From Mycobacterium sp. AZCC_0083 (GTDB lineage Bacteria; Actinomycetota; Actinomycetes; Mycobacteriales; Mycobacteriaceae), in contig NZ_JACHGP010000013.1 of the NCBI RefSeq assembly GCF_014202335.1, forward strand, positions 62,001 to 126,000: a stretch of DNA of 64,000 nt, written 5' to 3'. The notes under the pieces were generated by a model, which saw only the letters and a program-made list of their open reading frames with translations, had not been told where the DNA came from and did no database searches. The position numbers were made by a program, and so were the translations under genes. This document shows positions 16,362 to 28,400 of this stretch, piece after piece. Numbering within the stretch: the first letter of the stretch is position 1; every line of letters starts with the position of its first letter.

Positions 16362-17128
16362 CGCGGGGTCCCGCCGCCGTCGACGATGACGACCTGGCCG
16401 GTGATGAAACTACCTGCGCCAGAACACAACAGCAGCGCGGTACCGACCATCTCGTCGGCATGCGCGAGGCGCTTCATCAACGTTCCGCCGATCATGTGAT
16501 CGATCGCCTGCTGCGGGTTGTTGCGCATCATGTCGGTGTCCACCGGTCCTGGCGCCATGGCGTTGACCCTGATGCCGTATGAGACCAAGTCAGCGGCCAT
16601 CGACCGCGTGAACGACATCAGCGCCGCCTTGACGGAACCATAGATGGCCAGGCCCGGGGCGAACGTGAACGCACCCACCGACACCATGTTCAGCACCGCC
16701 GCGTGCTCGCTCTTCCTCAGGTGCGGCAGCGCCTTCTGCACCAGGAACACCGGGCCGTGCAGATTGACCTCGTAGGACTTCGTCAGCGCCTCGGGAGTCA
16801 TCTCGCCGAACGGTTGGGCCAGCGCGTTGGCGGCATTGTTGACCACTACGTCGATGCCACCGAACTCGGCGACGGTGCGCTCCACGATGACGTCGAGGTC
16901 GTCGACGCTGCCCGTGTGCGCAGGCACGCCGATCGCCTGTCCGCCGAGGTCGCGCAGGTGTTTGGCAGCCCCCTCGCAGGCGTCGGCCTTGCGGCTGGCA
17001 ACTACGACGTTTGCACCGGCCAGCACGAAACCCTCGGCCAAGGCCAGCCCGATGCCGCGGGTGCCACCGGTCACGATGACGGCACGGCCGGTCATGTCGA
17101 AGAGACGGTCGAATGCGCTGCGATCCAT
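16358..17128 (-). CDS. Short-chain dehydrogenase/reductase, FabG-like
   Basis: The 256-residue SDR has TGGTRGIG near residue 21, NNAAN instead of the usual NNAG near residue 97, an active-site Ser in LNMVSVGAF, and YGSVK. The ending LLLCSGAGSFITGQVVIVDGGG is typical of FabG-type 3-ketoacyl or alcohol dehydrogenases. Its 3' end overlaps that of the crotonase gene by 4 bases in convergent orientation, so the pair may be functionally linked in acyl-CoA metabolism, but there is no direct evidence. Confidence 0.87.
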   Translation of the reverse strand: MDRSAFDRLFDMTGRAVIVTGGTRGIGLALAEGFVLAGANVVVASRKADACEGAAKHLRDLGGQAIGVPAHTGSVDDLDVIVERTVAEFGGIDVVVNNAANALAQPFGEMTPEALTKSYEVNLHGPVFLVQKALPHLRKSEHAAVLNMVSVGAFTFAPGLAIYGSVKAALMSFTRSMAADLVSYGIRVNAMAPGPVDTDMMRNNPQQAIDHMIGGTLMKRLAHADEMVGTALLLCSGAGSFITGQVVIVDGGGTPR

Positions 17129-17204
17129 TTCGTCAGTAGAACACGGTGCAGTTTTCCGCTAGTCGCCCAAGTTCGTCGACCTACATCCGATCGGTGCAGG
17201 AGCC

Positions 17205-17441
17205 TCAGCCCTTATAGGGCGTGGCCTTCACGGGCGGCACGTTCTTGACCGGCTCAACAGTCCCCGAGAACGTCAGCGTCGTCGTCTCACCGGTCGACAT
17301 CGACCCGACGGATACGACAGCCGTCTGACCGTCACTCGTGCCACCGGCTACTGCGCCGATGACTCCCATTGCAACCAGAGCGCTCAGGCCCAGCAGTGCG
17401 GCCGGCCCCTTGCGGTTGCCGGAGCCAAGAGTTCGGGTCAT
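17205..17441 (-). CDS. Small exported or membrane-anchored hypothetical protein
   Basis: The 78-residue protein has a basic start (MTRTLGSGNRKG), one hydrophobic stretch (AALLGLSALVAMGVIGAVAGG, residues about 14-34) and a Thr-rich tail containing SMSTGETTTLTFSGT and ending VPPVKATPYKG. It reads as a mycobacterial exported peptide with an uncleaved anchor or signal peptide. Function unknown. It is flanked by an SDR gene and by about 200 bases of non-coding sequence (17442-17644) in which nothing definite was seen. Confidence 0.6.
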   Translation of the reverse strand: MTRTLGSGNRKGPAALLGLSALVAMGVIGAVAGGTSDGQTAVVSVGSMSTGETTTLTFSGTVEPVKNVPPVKATPYKG

Positions 17442-17644
17442 GTTGATCCACCAATCGTCAATTGTTCGGAACGCCTTGCCGGCGCATCGACGTCCATTAA
17501 CCCTGCAGCGACCCCAATCCGACCGTCAGCCCAAGGACATTGACAGGAAATTGGTAAGCGAATGGCAGCATTCAGCGCTGGCGCAGATCAGATTTCGTGA
17601 TCTGTTCACAGGGATCCCAACAGTGGACGAATCCCCGGCGTGGA

Positions 17645-18541
17645 TTACGACCACAGGTCCAGATGGGTCGATACCCATTGCTCGACGGTTTGGGCGGGAC
17701 GTCCCGTGACGCACTCCACGTCATCCGTCGCGCGGTTGTACCGGTCCTCACGATGCAGCTGCGCCATCGTCGAAATATGGTGCGCCACATGGTTGGAAAG
17801 CCCCGCACTGGCCAGCAGGCCGAGCATCGTCTCGGTCGGGAGCTCCTCGGGGGTGATCGATCGCCCCAGTGCCCGTCCGAACTGTTCGGCGAGCCCGGCG
17901 ACGTCGAGCACCTGTGGCCCGGTCAGCTCGTACACCTGACCGGCCGTCGTCACGGGTTTGCCAAGCAACGCCACGACCACCCGGGCCACGTCGTCGGCCG
18001 CGATCGGCGAGGTGTGGCCGTCGCCGAAGGGCAAGGCGAGTACTCCCCTGTCGCGGATCGACGCGGCACCAAGGACGGTGAACAGCGGGTTGTCGAGGAA
18101 CACCGTCGGCCGCACGTGCACGACGGGTATGCCCGACCAGTTCATGACGCGCTCGGAGAGCCAGTGCAGACGCTGTTGCCGGGACTCCTCGGTGCTCGTC
18201 AGCGTCATCTGAGACACCGTCATCTGCGACATGTTCACGACCGTCTCGAGGCCGCCGAGTTCCCTGACCACGGCGCTCACCACGGCCGAAGCCTCGACGT
18301 ACTCCGGTGAGACGCTCATGTTGAAGTACATCCGGGTGACGCCGCGCGTCGCGCTGGCGACGTCCTCCGGCGATGTCAGGTCGCCGACCACCACTTCGGC
18401 GCCGAGGTCGCGCAGGGCGTCGGCGCGCGCGTCGTCGCGACGGACCAACGCACGCACCGGCTGGTCCGCCCGCCGCAGCTCGGCAACGACGCGACGGCTG
18501 ACACTGCCGACGCCTCCGCCGGCACCGGTGATCAGGAACAT
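17645..18541 (-). CDS. NmrA-like / atypical SDR NAD(P)-binding protein
   Basis: The 298-residue protein starts MFLITGAGGGVGSVSRRVVAEL, an N-terminal Rossmann motif, followed by VRALVRRDDARADALRDLGAEVVVGDL, which is the NmrA/NADPH-quinone reductase-like pattern (TxxxR before the second strand). The classical YxxxK active site is not obvious. Members are redox sensors or reductases acting on small quinones. It is followed on the same strand by nothing obviously linked. Substrate unknown. Confidence 0.82.
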   Translation of the reverse strand: MFLITGAGGGVGSVSRRVVAELRRADQPVRALVRRDDARADALRDLGAEVVVGDLTSPEDVASATRGVTRMYFNMSVSPEYVEASAVVSAVVRELGGLETVVNMSQMTVSQMTLTSTEESRQQRLHWLSERVMNWSGIPVVHVRPTVFLDNPLFTVLGAASIRDRGVLALPFGDGHTSPIAADDVARVVVALLGKPVTTAGQVYELTGPQVLDVAGLAEQFGRALGRSITPEELPTETMLGLLASAGLSNHVAHHISTMAQLHREDRYNRATDDVECVTGRPAQTVEQWVSTHLDLWS

Positions 18542-18590
18542 GCGACTAGCGACGTCGGCGGGTGTCGAGGAATTCCCCGCCGCGGTGGGA

Positions 18591-18971
18591 TCACTCGGTC
18601 ATCGACCACGTCGACGTGGCGATCAGGTCGCCGTGTTCCAAGGCTGCCACGCGGAGTTCGTGCACCTTGGCGTAGTCGGGATCGGTCACCATGTCGATGA
18701 ACGCCTGCGGCGTCGGATATTCGGCGATCAGGATGGCGTCCCAACCTGGCCGCTCGCCGTTGCCGATCACCACCGTCGGCGCCGTCCCGGCGTAGTGGAC
18801 GGTCGCGCCCACCCGTTGCAGGTGCGGGACGACCGCCTGTGCGTACCGCACGTAGTTTTCGCGCCCGCCGTCCACCTTGAACGTCAACAGGTTGACCATC
18901 ACGACCGGGGCGTCGGGCGGGCGCGCAGCCAATGCCGCGAACTGTTCGGGGGTGGGTTCGAGGGCGCTCAC
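18591..18971 (-). CDS. DUF1330-like ferredoxin-fold protein
   Basis: The GTG at 18971 is preceded by GGGAGGAG about 9 bases upstream and gives 126 residues (VSALEPTPEQFAAL...). The core APVVMVNLLTFK, YVRYAQAVVPHLQRVGATVHYAGTAPTVVIG and WDAILIAEYPTPQAFIDM match the dimeric alpha/beta-barrel DUF1330 family. Its biochemical role is unknown. The frame open to 19124 has no conserved content before the GTG. Confidence 0.8.
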   Translation of the reverse strand: MSALEPTPEQFAALAARPPDAPVVMVNLLTFKVDGGRENYVRYAQAVVPHLQRVGATVHYAGTAPTVVIGNGERPGWDAILIAEYPTPQAFIDMVTDPDYAKVHELRVAALEHGDLIATSTWSMTE

Positions 18972-19455
18972 CGCGTCCACTCCTCCCTGAGTAGGGGCAT
19001 GCACTGATTGTGGGCGCCGGCGCGCTGCCGCGGTGCGGAAAGCGCTCGATCTCGGACGGCGGTGCGGCCCTGCGAAGCGGTCGTCATAGGTCGAGCGGAA
19101 AACTCTCATCGAACTTTGTAGCAAATTTTGACGCGTACGTTCTTTCGTCAGCGTAAATTATTGCTAGAGGCGACCGCCCCCGACTGCGCCGAACCGTCGA
19201 ACGAACCCTTGAGCCGACGGCTTGAACGTCGTCGTGTGCGTGCGCCCACGGCATCGCGGCACGCTTCCAGCTCCGGAATCGATCCCGATCGGGCCCTGAG
19301 CAGTAGAGGATGGACGTTTGACCGCGCATTCGAGTCGAAGTGGCGTCCGGTCGAAACCGCGCCACCGGAAGGTCGGCGGCGCACGTAGCAAGCAGGCCAC
19401 CTACCCCAGCTTCCGCATCGATCAGCAACGTCCAAACTTTGCCCCAGTCGCGCCA
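18972..19455. other. Intergenic region upstream of the giant surface-protein gene
   Basis: This 484-base gap holds no supported gene. The stretch 19105-19160 is distinctly AT-rich for this genome and includes TTGACG (19128-19133) and TAAATT (19154-19159), which could be promoter elements, although the 20-base spacing is long. A TTG-started extension of the giant gene would run back to 19318, but that part has no secretion-signal character. Confidence 0.4.
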
Positions 19456-22400
19456 ATGGTCGTCACTGTGTCGGGTTGCAGTAAATATGTTGGACGCGTC
19501 GGAGCGCTCGCGGTGGCACTCGGCGTCGGGGCCGCGGTCGCCACCGGTCATGGCCTCGGACTGCCCGAGGCGCATGCCGAGACCGGATCGGATCCATCGG
19601 ATACCAAGTCATCGGACTCGCCATCCGATTCGGCACCCACCTCGACGCCGACCGGGCGGACCAGCGAGAGCCACCAGGCGGCAACCGAAGAGCCCGCCGA
19701 GACGAGCACGTCGTCGACGACGCAAACGAACCAGCCGGCCGCGCCGACGACGTCCACCGGATCCACCTCGCAGCCGGCGCATGCCGCCGAGTCGGCACCC
19801 GAAATGCACGTCAGCAGCTCCGGCGGCGCCAATACGTCTACGAACGACGCGGGCCAGGCCACCGACGCGGACCCGACGCCGGCCTCTACGTCATCACCGA
19901 CGTCGTCGCCATCAAGCACCCATGAGCAGGTGGAGCCGAGCACTACGCCGACGGTTACCGCGCCCGAGACGCCGGTCGTCACGACGCCCGCAGCCGAGGT
20001 CACCGAGCAACCGCCCGCGGTGCCGGCAACGACGCCGACTGCGGCCAGCGACCCAGTGCCCGTCGTACCGGAATCCGTACACGACGTCATCACGCCCGCC
20101 GGGTCGGACGGCGGGAGCGATCCGTCCCAGACCGCCGGTTCGACCCCGACGCCGCCGAAACCCGGCGACCACGTCCAGAGCGCGCAATCCACGGCGCCCG
20201 ACGCGGAATCAACCTCCTCGGTCGACGGTCAGGAATCGCCGACGGCGAACTCGATGCAGTTTGCTGCCCTCAGCTTGCCGCAGCCGCCACCGGATCTCTC
20301 GCAACAGGTGAATCCGCTCCTGGCGATACCCGTCGCGATCGTCAACATCGCCGCCACGTTCGTCGCGGCGATCTTCGCCCCGTTCTTGGCACCCGGTCCT
20401 TGTGCGCCTGCGCAACCCCCGTTGCTATGGGCGGTGTTGGCGTGGGTGCGCCGCGAGATTCAGCACACCTTCTTCAACCGCACGCCCCACGTGCGTTCAC
20501 AAGACGTGGACCTTTCCCTCGGCCCCGGCGAGGTGAGCGATCCGATCTCGTTCGACGCCTATGACTCGGATGGCGACGGCATCGTCTACGGGGTACCCGA
20601 TCGCGGCGCCTTGAACGGCCCCGCCCACGGCACGGTGACAGTCGACCAGGCCACCGGCACCTTCACCTACGACCCCGACGACGGCTACACCGGAACCGAC
20701 GAGTTCACCGTCACCGTCAGCGACGCCGAGAACTGCTTCCACTTCCACGGCCTGCTCGGCTTTCTGCGACCCAACTTCGGGCACACCGACACGGCGACGA
20801 TCCGACTGACGATCGCCGGCTCGGGGTCCGGCCCCGGCGCCGCACCGGTCGCATTCGACGACACCGTCAACGCCATCGAGGACCACTCCGCCACGGGTAA
20901 CGTCTTGAGCAACGACAGCCACGTCGGGGCCACTCCATTGAGTGCCACGTTGGGGACCGGGCCCACGCACGGCACCCTCACGTTCAACTCCGACGGCTCG
21001 TTCACCTATACACCGCAAGCGAATTACAGCGGAGCCGACTCCTTCTCGTACACCGCGTCCGATGGCACCGCGACGAGCAATCTGGCCACTGTCACCATCG
21101 GTTTGACCGCGGTGAACGACGCACCGGTGGTTGGCGACGACGCCGTAAACACTTCTGAGGACCACCAGGTCTCGGGGAACGTCCTGACCAATGACACCGA
21201 CGCCGACAGCGGTTCCCTGGCGGTGGTCAACCCGGGCGCCATCACCACCACCCACGGTACCGTCACCCTCGCCGTCGACGGATCCTTCACCTACACACCA
21301 CAATCGGACTTCGTCGGCACGGACTTGTTCTCATACCAGACCACCGACGGTCAGGCCGTCAGCAGACTGGCCATCGTCACCATCACCATCACCGCGGTCA
21401 ACGACGCGCCGGTCGCCGGCGACGACACCGTCAGCACTACCGAAGACCATCAGGTCTCGGGCAACGTCCTGACCAATGACACCGACATCGACAGCGGCAC
21501 CCTCACGGTGGTCAACCCGGGAACGATCACCACGACCCACGGCACGGTCAGCATGGCCGCCGACGGCTCGTTCACCTACACACCGACCACCAATTTCTTT
21601 GGCACGGACTCGTTTAGCTACCGAGCCACCGATGGTCAAGCCGTGAGTGACCTCGCCACCGTGACCATCACCGTCACGGCGGTCAACGACGCACCAGTGG
21701 CCGGCGACGACGCCGCCAGTACCACTGAGGACCACCCGGTCTCGGGCAACGTGCTCACCAACGACACCGACGTCGACAGCGGCACGCTGACCGTCGTCAA
21801 CCCGGGAACCATCACCACCACGCATGGCACCGTCACGCTGGCCGCCGACGGATCCTTCACCTACACACCACAATCGAACTTCGTCGGCACGGACTTGTTC
21901 TCATATCAGAGCACGGATGGTCAGGCCGTCAGCAGACTGGCCATCGTCTCCATCACCGTCTCCGCGGTCAACGACGCGCCGGTCGCCGGCGACGACACCG
22001 TCAGCACTACTGAAGACCATCAGGTCTCGGGCAACGTGCTCACCAATGACACCGACGTCGACAGCGGCACCCTGACCGTGGTCAACCCAGGGACGATCAC
22101 CACCACGCACGGCACGGTCAGCCTGGCAGCCGACGGAACGTTCACCTACACGCCGACCGCGAATTACTTTGGCACGGACTCGTTTACGTACCGAGCAACT
22201 GATGGTCAAGCGGTCAGCTCATTCGCGACGGTCACCATCACGATCACCGCGGTCAACGATGCACCCGTCGCCGGCGACGACACAGCCAGCACCATCGAGG
22301 ACAACCCCGTCTCGGGCAACGTGCTCACCAACGACACGGACGTCGACAACGGCACCCTCACGGTGGTCAACCCGGGGACCATCACCACCACGCACGGCAC

Positions 22401-25400
22401 CGTCACCATGGCCGCCGACGGCTCGTTCACCTACACACCAACCGCCAACTACAACGGCACCGACTCGTTTACCTACCGCGCCACGGACGGCACCACCGCC
22501 AGCGCACTGGCCACCGTGACCATCACGATCACCGCCGTCAACGACACACCGGTATCAGTCGAAGACTCGGCCAGCACCACCGAAGACAACCCCGTCTCGG
22601 GCAACGTGCTCACCAACGACACCGACGTCGACAGCGGCACCTTGACCGTGGTCAACCCGGGGACGATCACCACCGCCCATGGCACCGTCGCACTCGCCGC
22701 CGACGGCTCATTCAATTACGCACCGACTACCAATTTCTTTGGCACCGACTCCTTTACGTATCAGGCCACTGACGGCACCGCAGTCAGTGACCTCGCGACC
22801 GTGACGATCACCATCACTGCGGTCAACGACACACCCGTGGCGACCGACGACAACTTCACGACCGGTGAAGACGGAGTACTCACTGTCGGCGCCGCCGCCG
22901 GCGTTTTGGGCAACGACACCGACGTCGACAATGGCACGCTCACGGTGGTCAACCCGGGCACCATCACCACCACCCACGGCACCGTGACGCTCGCCGCCGA
23001 CGGCTCGTTCACCTACACACCGACTTCCAATTTCTTTGGCACGGACAGCTTTACCTACCGCGCCACTGACGGCACCACCGTCAGTGACCTCGCCACCGTC
23101 ACCATCACCATCACCGCAGTCAACGACGCACCCGTCGCCGGCGACGACACCGCCAGCACTACTGAAGACAATCCGGTGTCAGGCAATGTCCTCACCAACG
23201 ACACCGACGTCGACAGCGGCACCCTGACCGTCGCCAGCCCCGGCACCATCACCACCACCTACGGCAGCGTCGTCCTCAACACCGACGGAACCTTCACCTA
23301 CACACCAACAATCAACTACAACGGCACCGATTCATTCACCTACCGCACCACCGACGGGACCACCACGAGCGCCCTGGCCACCGTCACCATCACCATCGCC
23401 GCAGTCAACGACGCGCCGATGGCTGGCGACGATAACGTGAACACCATTGAAGACAATCCAGTCTCGGGCAATGTCCTCACCAACGACACCGACGTCGATG
23501 GTGGCACGTTGACGGTGGTGAGCCCGGGCACGATCTCCACCACCCACGGCACCGTCACACTCGCCGCCGACGGAACCTTTACCTACACACCGACCACCAA
23601 TTTCTCTGGCACGGACTCGTTTACCTACACCGCTACCGACGGTCTGGCCGTGAGCGCGCCGGCCACGGTCACCATCACCATCACCGCCGTCAACGATGCA
23701 CCGGTATCGGTCGATGACGGCGTCAGCACCACCGAGGACAACTCCGTCTCGGGCAACGTCCTCACCAACGACACCGACATCGACAGCGGCACCCTCACCG
23801 TCGCCACCCCCGGCACCATCACCACCGCCCACGGCACCGTCACCCTGGCGGCCGACGGCTCCTTTACCTACACACCAGCAGCCAATTACAACGGCACCGA
23901 CTCGTTCATCTACCAAGCCACCGACGGCACCACCGCCAGCGCCCTCGCGACAGTCACCATCACCATCACCGCCGTCAACGACGCACCGAAATCAGTCGAC
24001 GACGCCGTCAACACCACTGAAGACAACCCAGTCTCGGGCAACGTCCTCACCAACGACACCGACATCGACAGCGGCACCCTGACCGTCGCCAACCCCGGGA
24101 CCATTGCCACGACGCACGGCACGGTCACGTTGGCCGCGGACGGATCGTTCACCTACACACCCACCGCCACCTACAACGGCACAGACTCATTCACCTACCA
24201 AGCCACCGACGGCACCACTGTCAGCGCACTCGCCACAGTGACGATCACCATCACCGCCGTGAACGACGCACCCGTCGCCGGCGACGACACTGCGAACACC
24301 ACTGAAGACAATCCGGTCTCGGGCAACGTCCTGACCAACGACACCGACATCGACAGCGGCACCCTCACCGTAGCCAGCCCAGGCACCATCACCACCACCC
24401 ACGGCACCGTCACCCTCGCCGCCGACGGAACCTTTACCTACACACCAACCGCCAACTTCTTTGGCACCGATAGCTTTACCTACCGCGCCACTGATGGTCA
24501 GGCCGTGAGTGCCTTCGCCACCGTCACGATCACCGTCACCGCCGTGAACGACGCACCCGTCTCCGGCGACGACACTGCCAGCACCAGTGAAGACAACCCC
24601 TTCTCGGGCAACGTGCTCACCAACGACACTGACATCGACAGCGGCACCCTCACCGTCGCCAACCCAGGCACCATCACCACCACCCACGGCACCGTCACCC
24701 TCGCCGCCGACGGAACCTTCACCTACACACCAACGGCCAACTACAACGGCACCGACTCGTTCACCTACCGCACCACCGACGGCACCACCACGAGCAACCT
24801 GGCCACCGTCACCATCACCATCACCGCCGTGAACGACGCACCCATCGCCAACGACGACACCGCCAGCACCACCGAAGACAACCCCATCTCGGGCAACGTC
24901 CTGACCACGGACACCGACATCGACAGCGGCTCACTCACTGTCGCCACCCCCGGCACCATCACCACCACCCATGGCATCGTCACACTCGCCGCCGACGGAT
25001 CGTTCACATACGCACCCACCGCCAACTACAACGGCACGGACTCGTTCACCTACCAAGCCACCGACGGCACCAACGTCAGTGACCTCGCCACCGTCACCAT
25101 CACCATCACCGCCGTCAACGACGCACCTATCGCCAACGACGACACTGCCAGCACCACCGAAGACAACCCCATCTCGGGCAACGTGCTCACCAACGACACT
25201 GACATCGACAGCAGCACCCTGACCGTCGCCAACCCCGGCGCCATCGCCACCGCCCACGGCACGGTCACTATGGCCGCCGACGGAACCTTCACCTACACAC
25301 CCACCGCGAATTTCTTCGGCACGGACTCGTTTACCTACCGCACTACCGACGGCACCACCACGAGCAACCTCGCCACCGTCACCATCACCATCACCGCCGT

Positions 25401-28400
25401 CAACGACGCACCCGTCGCCGCCGATGACAACTTCACGATCGGCGAAGACGGTCCACTAAGCGTGGGCGCTGCCGCCGGCGTGCTGACCAATGACACCGAC
25501 ATCGATAACGGCACCCTCACCGTCGTCAACCCAGGCGCCATTACCACCACCCACGGGACCGTGACGCTTGCCGCAGACGGGTCATTCACCTACACGCCCG
25601 CCACCAACTTCTTTGGCACGGACTCGTTTACGTATCGCGCCACCGACGGCACCACCGTGAGCAACCTCGCCACAGTCACCATCACCATCACCGCCGTCAA
25701 CGACGCGCCCATCGCCAACGACGACACAGTCAGCACCACCGAAGACAACCCCATCTCGGGCAACGTGCTCACCAACGACACCGACATCGACAGCGGCACC
25801 CTCACCGTCGCCACCCCGGGCATCATCACCACCACCCACGGCACCGTCACCCTCGCCGCCGACGGCTCGTTCACCTATACGCCGACTGCCAATTTCTTTG
25901 GCACAGACTCGTTCACCTACCGAGCTACCGACGGGACCGCCGTCAGCGACCTCGCCACAGTGACGATCACGATCACCGCCGTCAACGACGCGCCCATCGC
26001 CAACGACGACACTGCCAGCATCACTGAAGACCAACAGGTCTCCGGCAACGTGCTCACCAACGACACCGACGTCGACAGCAGCACCCTCACGGTGGTCAAC
26101 CCAGGCATCATCACCACCACCCACGGCACGGTCACTTTGGCCGCCGACGGAACCTTCACCTACACACCAGCAGCCAACTACAACGGCACCGACTCCTTCA
26201 CCTACCAAGCCACCGACGGTCAGGCGGTCAGCGCACTCGCCACAGTGACGATCACCATCACCGCAGTCAACGACACCCCCGTCGCCGGCGACGACACCGC
26301 CAACACCACCGAGGACAATCCGGTCTCGGGCAACGTCCTCGCCAACGACACCGACATCGACAGCGGCACACTCACAGTCGCCACCCCCGGCACCATCACC
26401 GCCACCCACGGCACCGTCGTCCTCAACACCGACGGGTCGTTCACCTACACACCCACCGCCAACTACAACGGCACCGACTCATTTACCTATCGAGCGACCG
26501 ACGGCACCACCACGAGCGCGCTAGCCACCGTCACCATCACGATCGCCGCGGTCAACGACGCACCAGTATCAGTCGGTGACACCGCCACGACCACTGAGGA
26601 CAATCCGGTCTCGGGCAACGTGCTCACCAACGACACTGACATCGACAGCGGCACACTCACCGTCGCCACCCCCGGGACCATTGCCACGACGCACGGAACC
26701 GTCACCTTGGCCGCCGACGGAACCTTCACCTACACACCACAATCGAACTACAACGGAACCGACAGCTTTACCTATCAGGCGACCGATGGCACCACCACCA
26801 GCGCACTCGCCACCGTCACCATCACCATCACCGCCGTCAACGACGCACCCGTCGCCAACGATGACAACTTCACTGGCGGTGAGGACGGCACGCTGACCGT
26901 GGGCGCCGCCGCCGGCGTGCTGGCCAACGACACCGACGTCGACAGCGGCACGCTGACCGTAGTCAGCCCGGGAACCATCACCACGGCACACGGAACCGCC
27001 ACCCTTGCTGGCGACGGCTCGTTCACCTACACACCCACCGCGAATTTCTTCGGCACGGACTCGTTTACCTACCGCGCTACCGACGGCACCACGGTGAGCG
27101 CACTGGCCACGGTGACGATCACCATTACCGCGATCAACGACGCACCCGTGGCTGGCGACGACGCAGCCAGCACCACCGAGGACAACCCCATCTCGGGCAA
27201 CGTGCTCACCAACGACACCGACATCGACAGCAGCACCCTGACCGTCGCCAACCCCGGCACCATCACCACCACCCACGGCACCGTCACCCTCGCTCCCGAC
27301 GGATCGTTCACCTACACCCCCACAACCAACTACAACGGCACCGACACCTTCACCTACCAAGCCACCGACGGCACCACCGCCAGCGCACTCGCCACCGTCA
27401 CCATCACCATCACCGCCGTCAACGACGCACCCGTCGCCAATGATGACAACTTCACTGGCGGTGAGGATGGCACGCTCACCGTCGGCGTCGCTGCCGGTGT
27501 TTTGGGTAACGACAGTGACGTCGACGGCCCCACCCTGACCGTCGTGAACCCCGGCACCATCACCACCACCCACGGCACCGTCACCCTCGCTCCCGACGGA
27601 TCGTTCACCTACACACCGACGGCCAACTACAACGGCACCGACACCTTCACCTACCAAGCCACCGACGGCACCACCACGAGCAACCTGGCCACCGTCACCA
27701 TCACCATCACCGCCGTCAACGACGCACCCGTCGCGACCGATGACAACTTCACGACTGGCGAAGACGGTGCACTCACCGTCGGCGCCGCCGCCGGCGTCTT
27801 GAACAATGACACCGACATCGACAGCGGCACACTCACCGTCGCCAACCCCGGGAGCAATGCCACGACGCACGGAACCGTCACCCTGGCGGCCGACGGATCG
27901 TTCACCTACACACCCGCCATGAATTTCTTTGGCACCGACAACTTCACCTACAGGGCGACCGACGGCACCACCGTCAGCGCACTCGCCACCGTCACCATCA
28001 CCATCGCCGCGATCAACGACGCACCCGTCGCTGGCGACGACGCAGTCAACACCAACGAAGACAATCCGGTCTCGGGGAACGTCCTGACCAATGACACCGA
28101 CGTAGAGAACAGTCCATTGACGGTGGTCAGCCCCGGAACTATCACCACCACCCACGGCACCGTCACCCTGGCCGCCGACGGATCGTTCACCTACACACCG
28201 ACCACCGACAACAACGGCACCGACTCATTCACCTACCAAGCCACCGACGGCACCACTGTGAGCAACCTGGCCACCGTCACCATCACGATCACCGCCGTGA
28301 ACGACGCACCCGTCGCCAACAACGACAACGCCACCACCAACGAAGACAATCCGGTCTCGGGCAACGTCCTGACCAATGACACCGACGTCGACAGCGGCAC

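Noticed and set aside
19318-19455. Extension of the giant protein to a TTG at 19318
   Set aside because: The added 46 residues are basic and not signal-like; the export-signal pattern fits a start at 19456.
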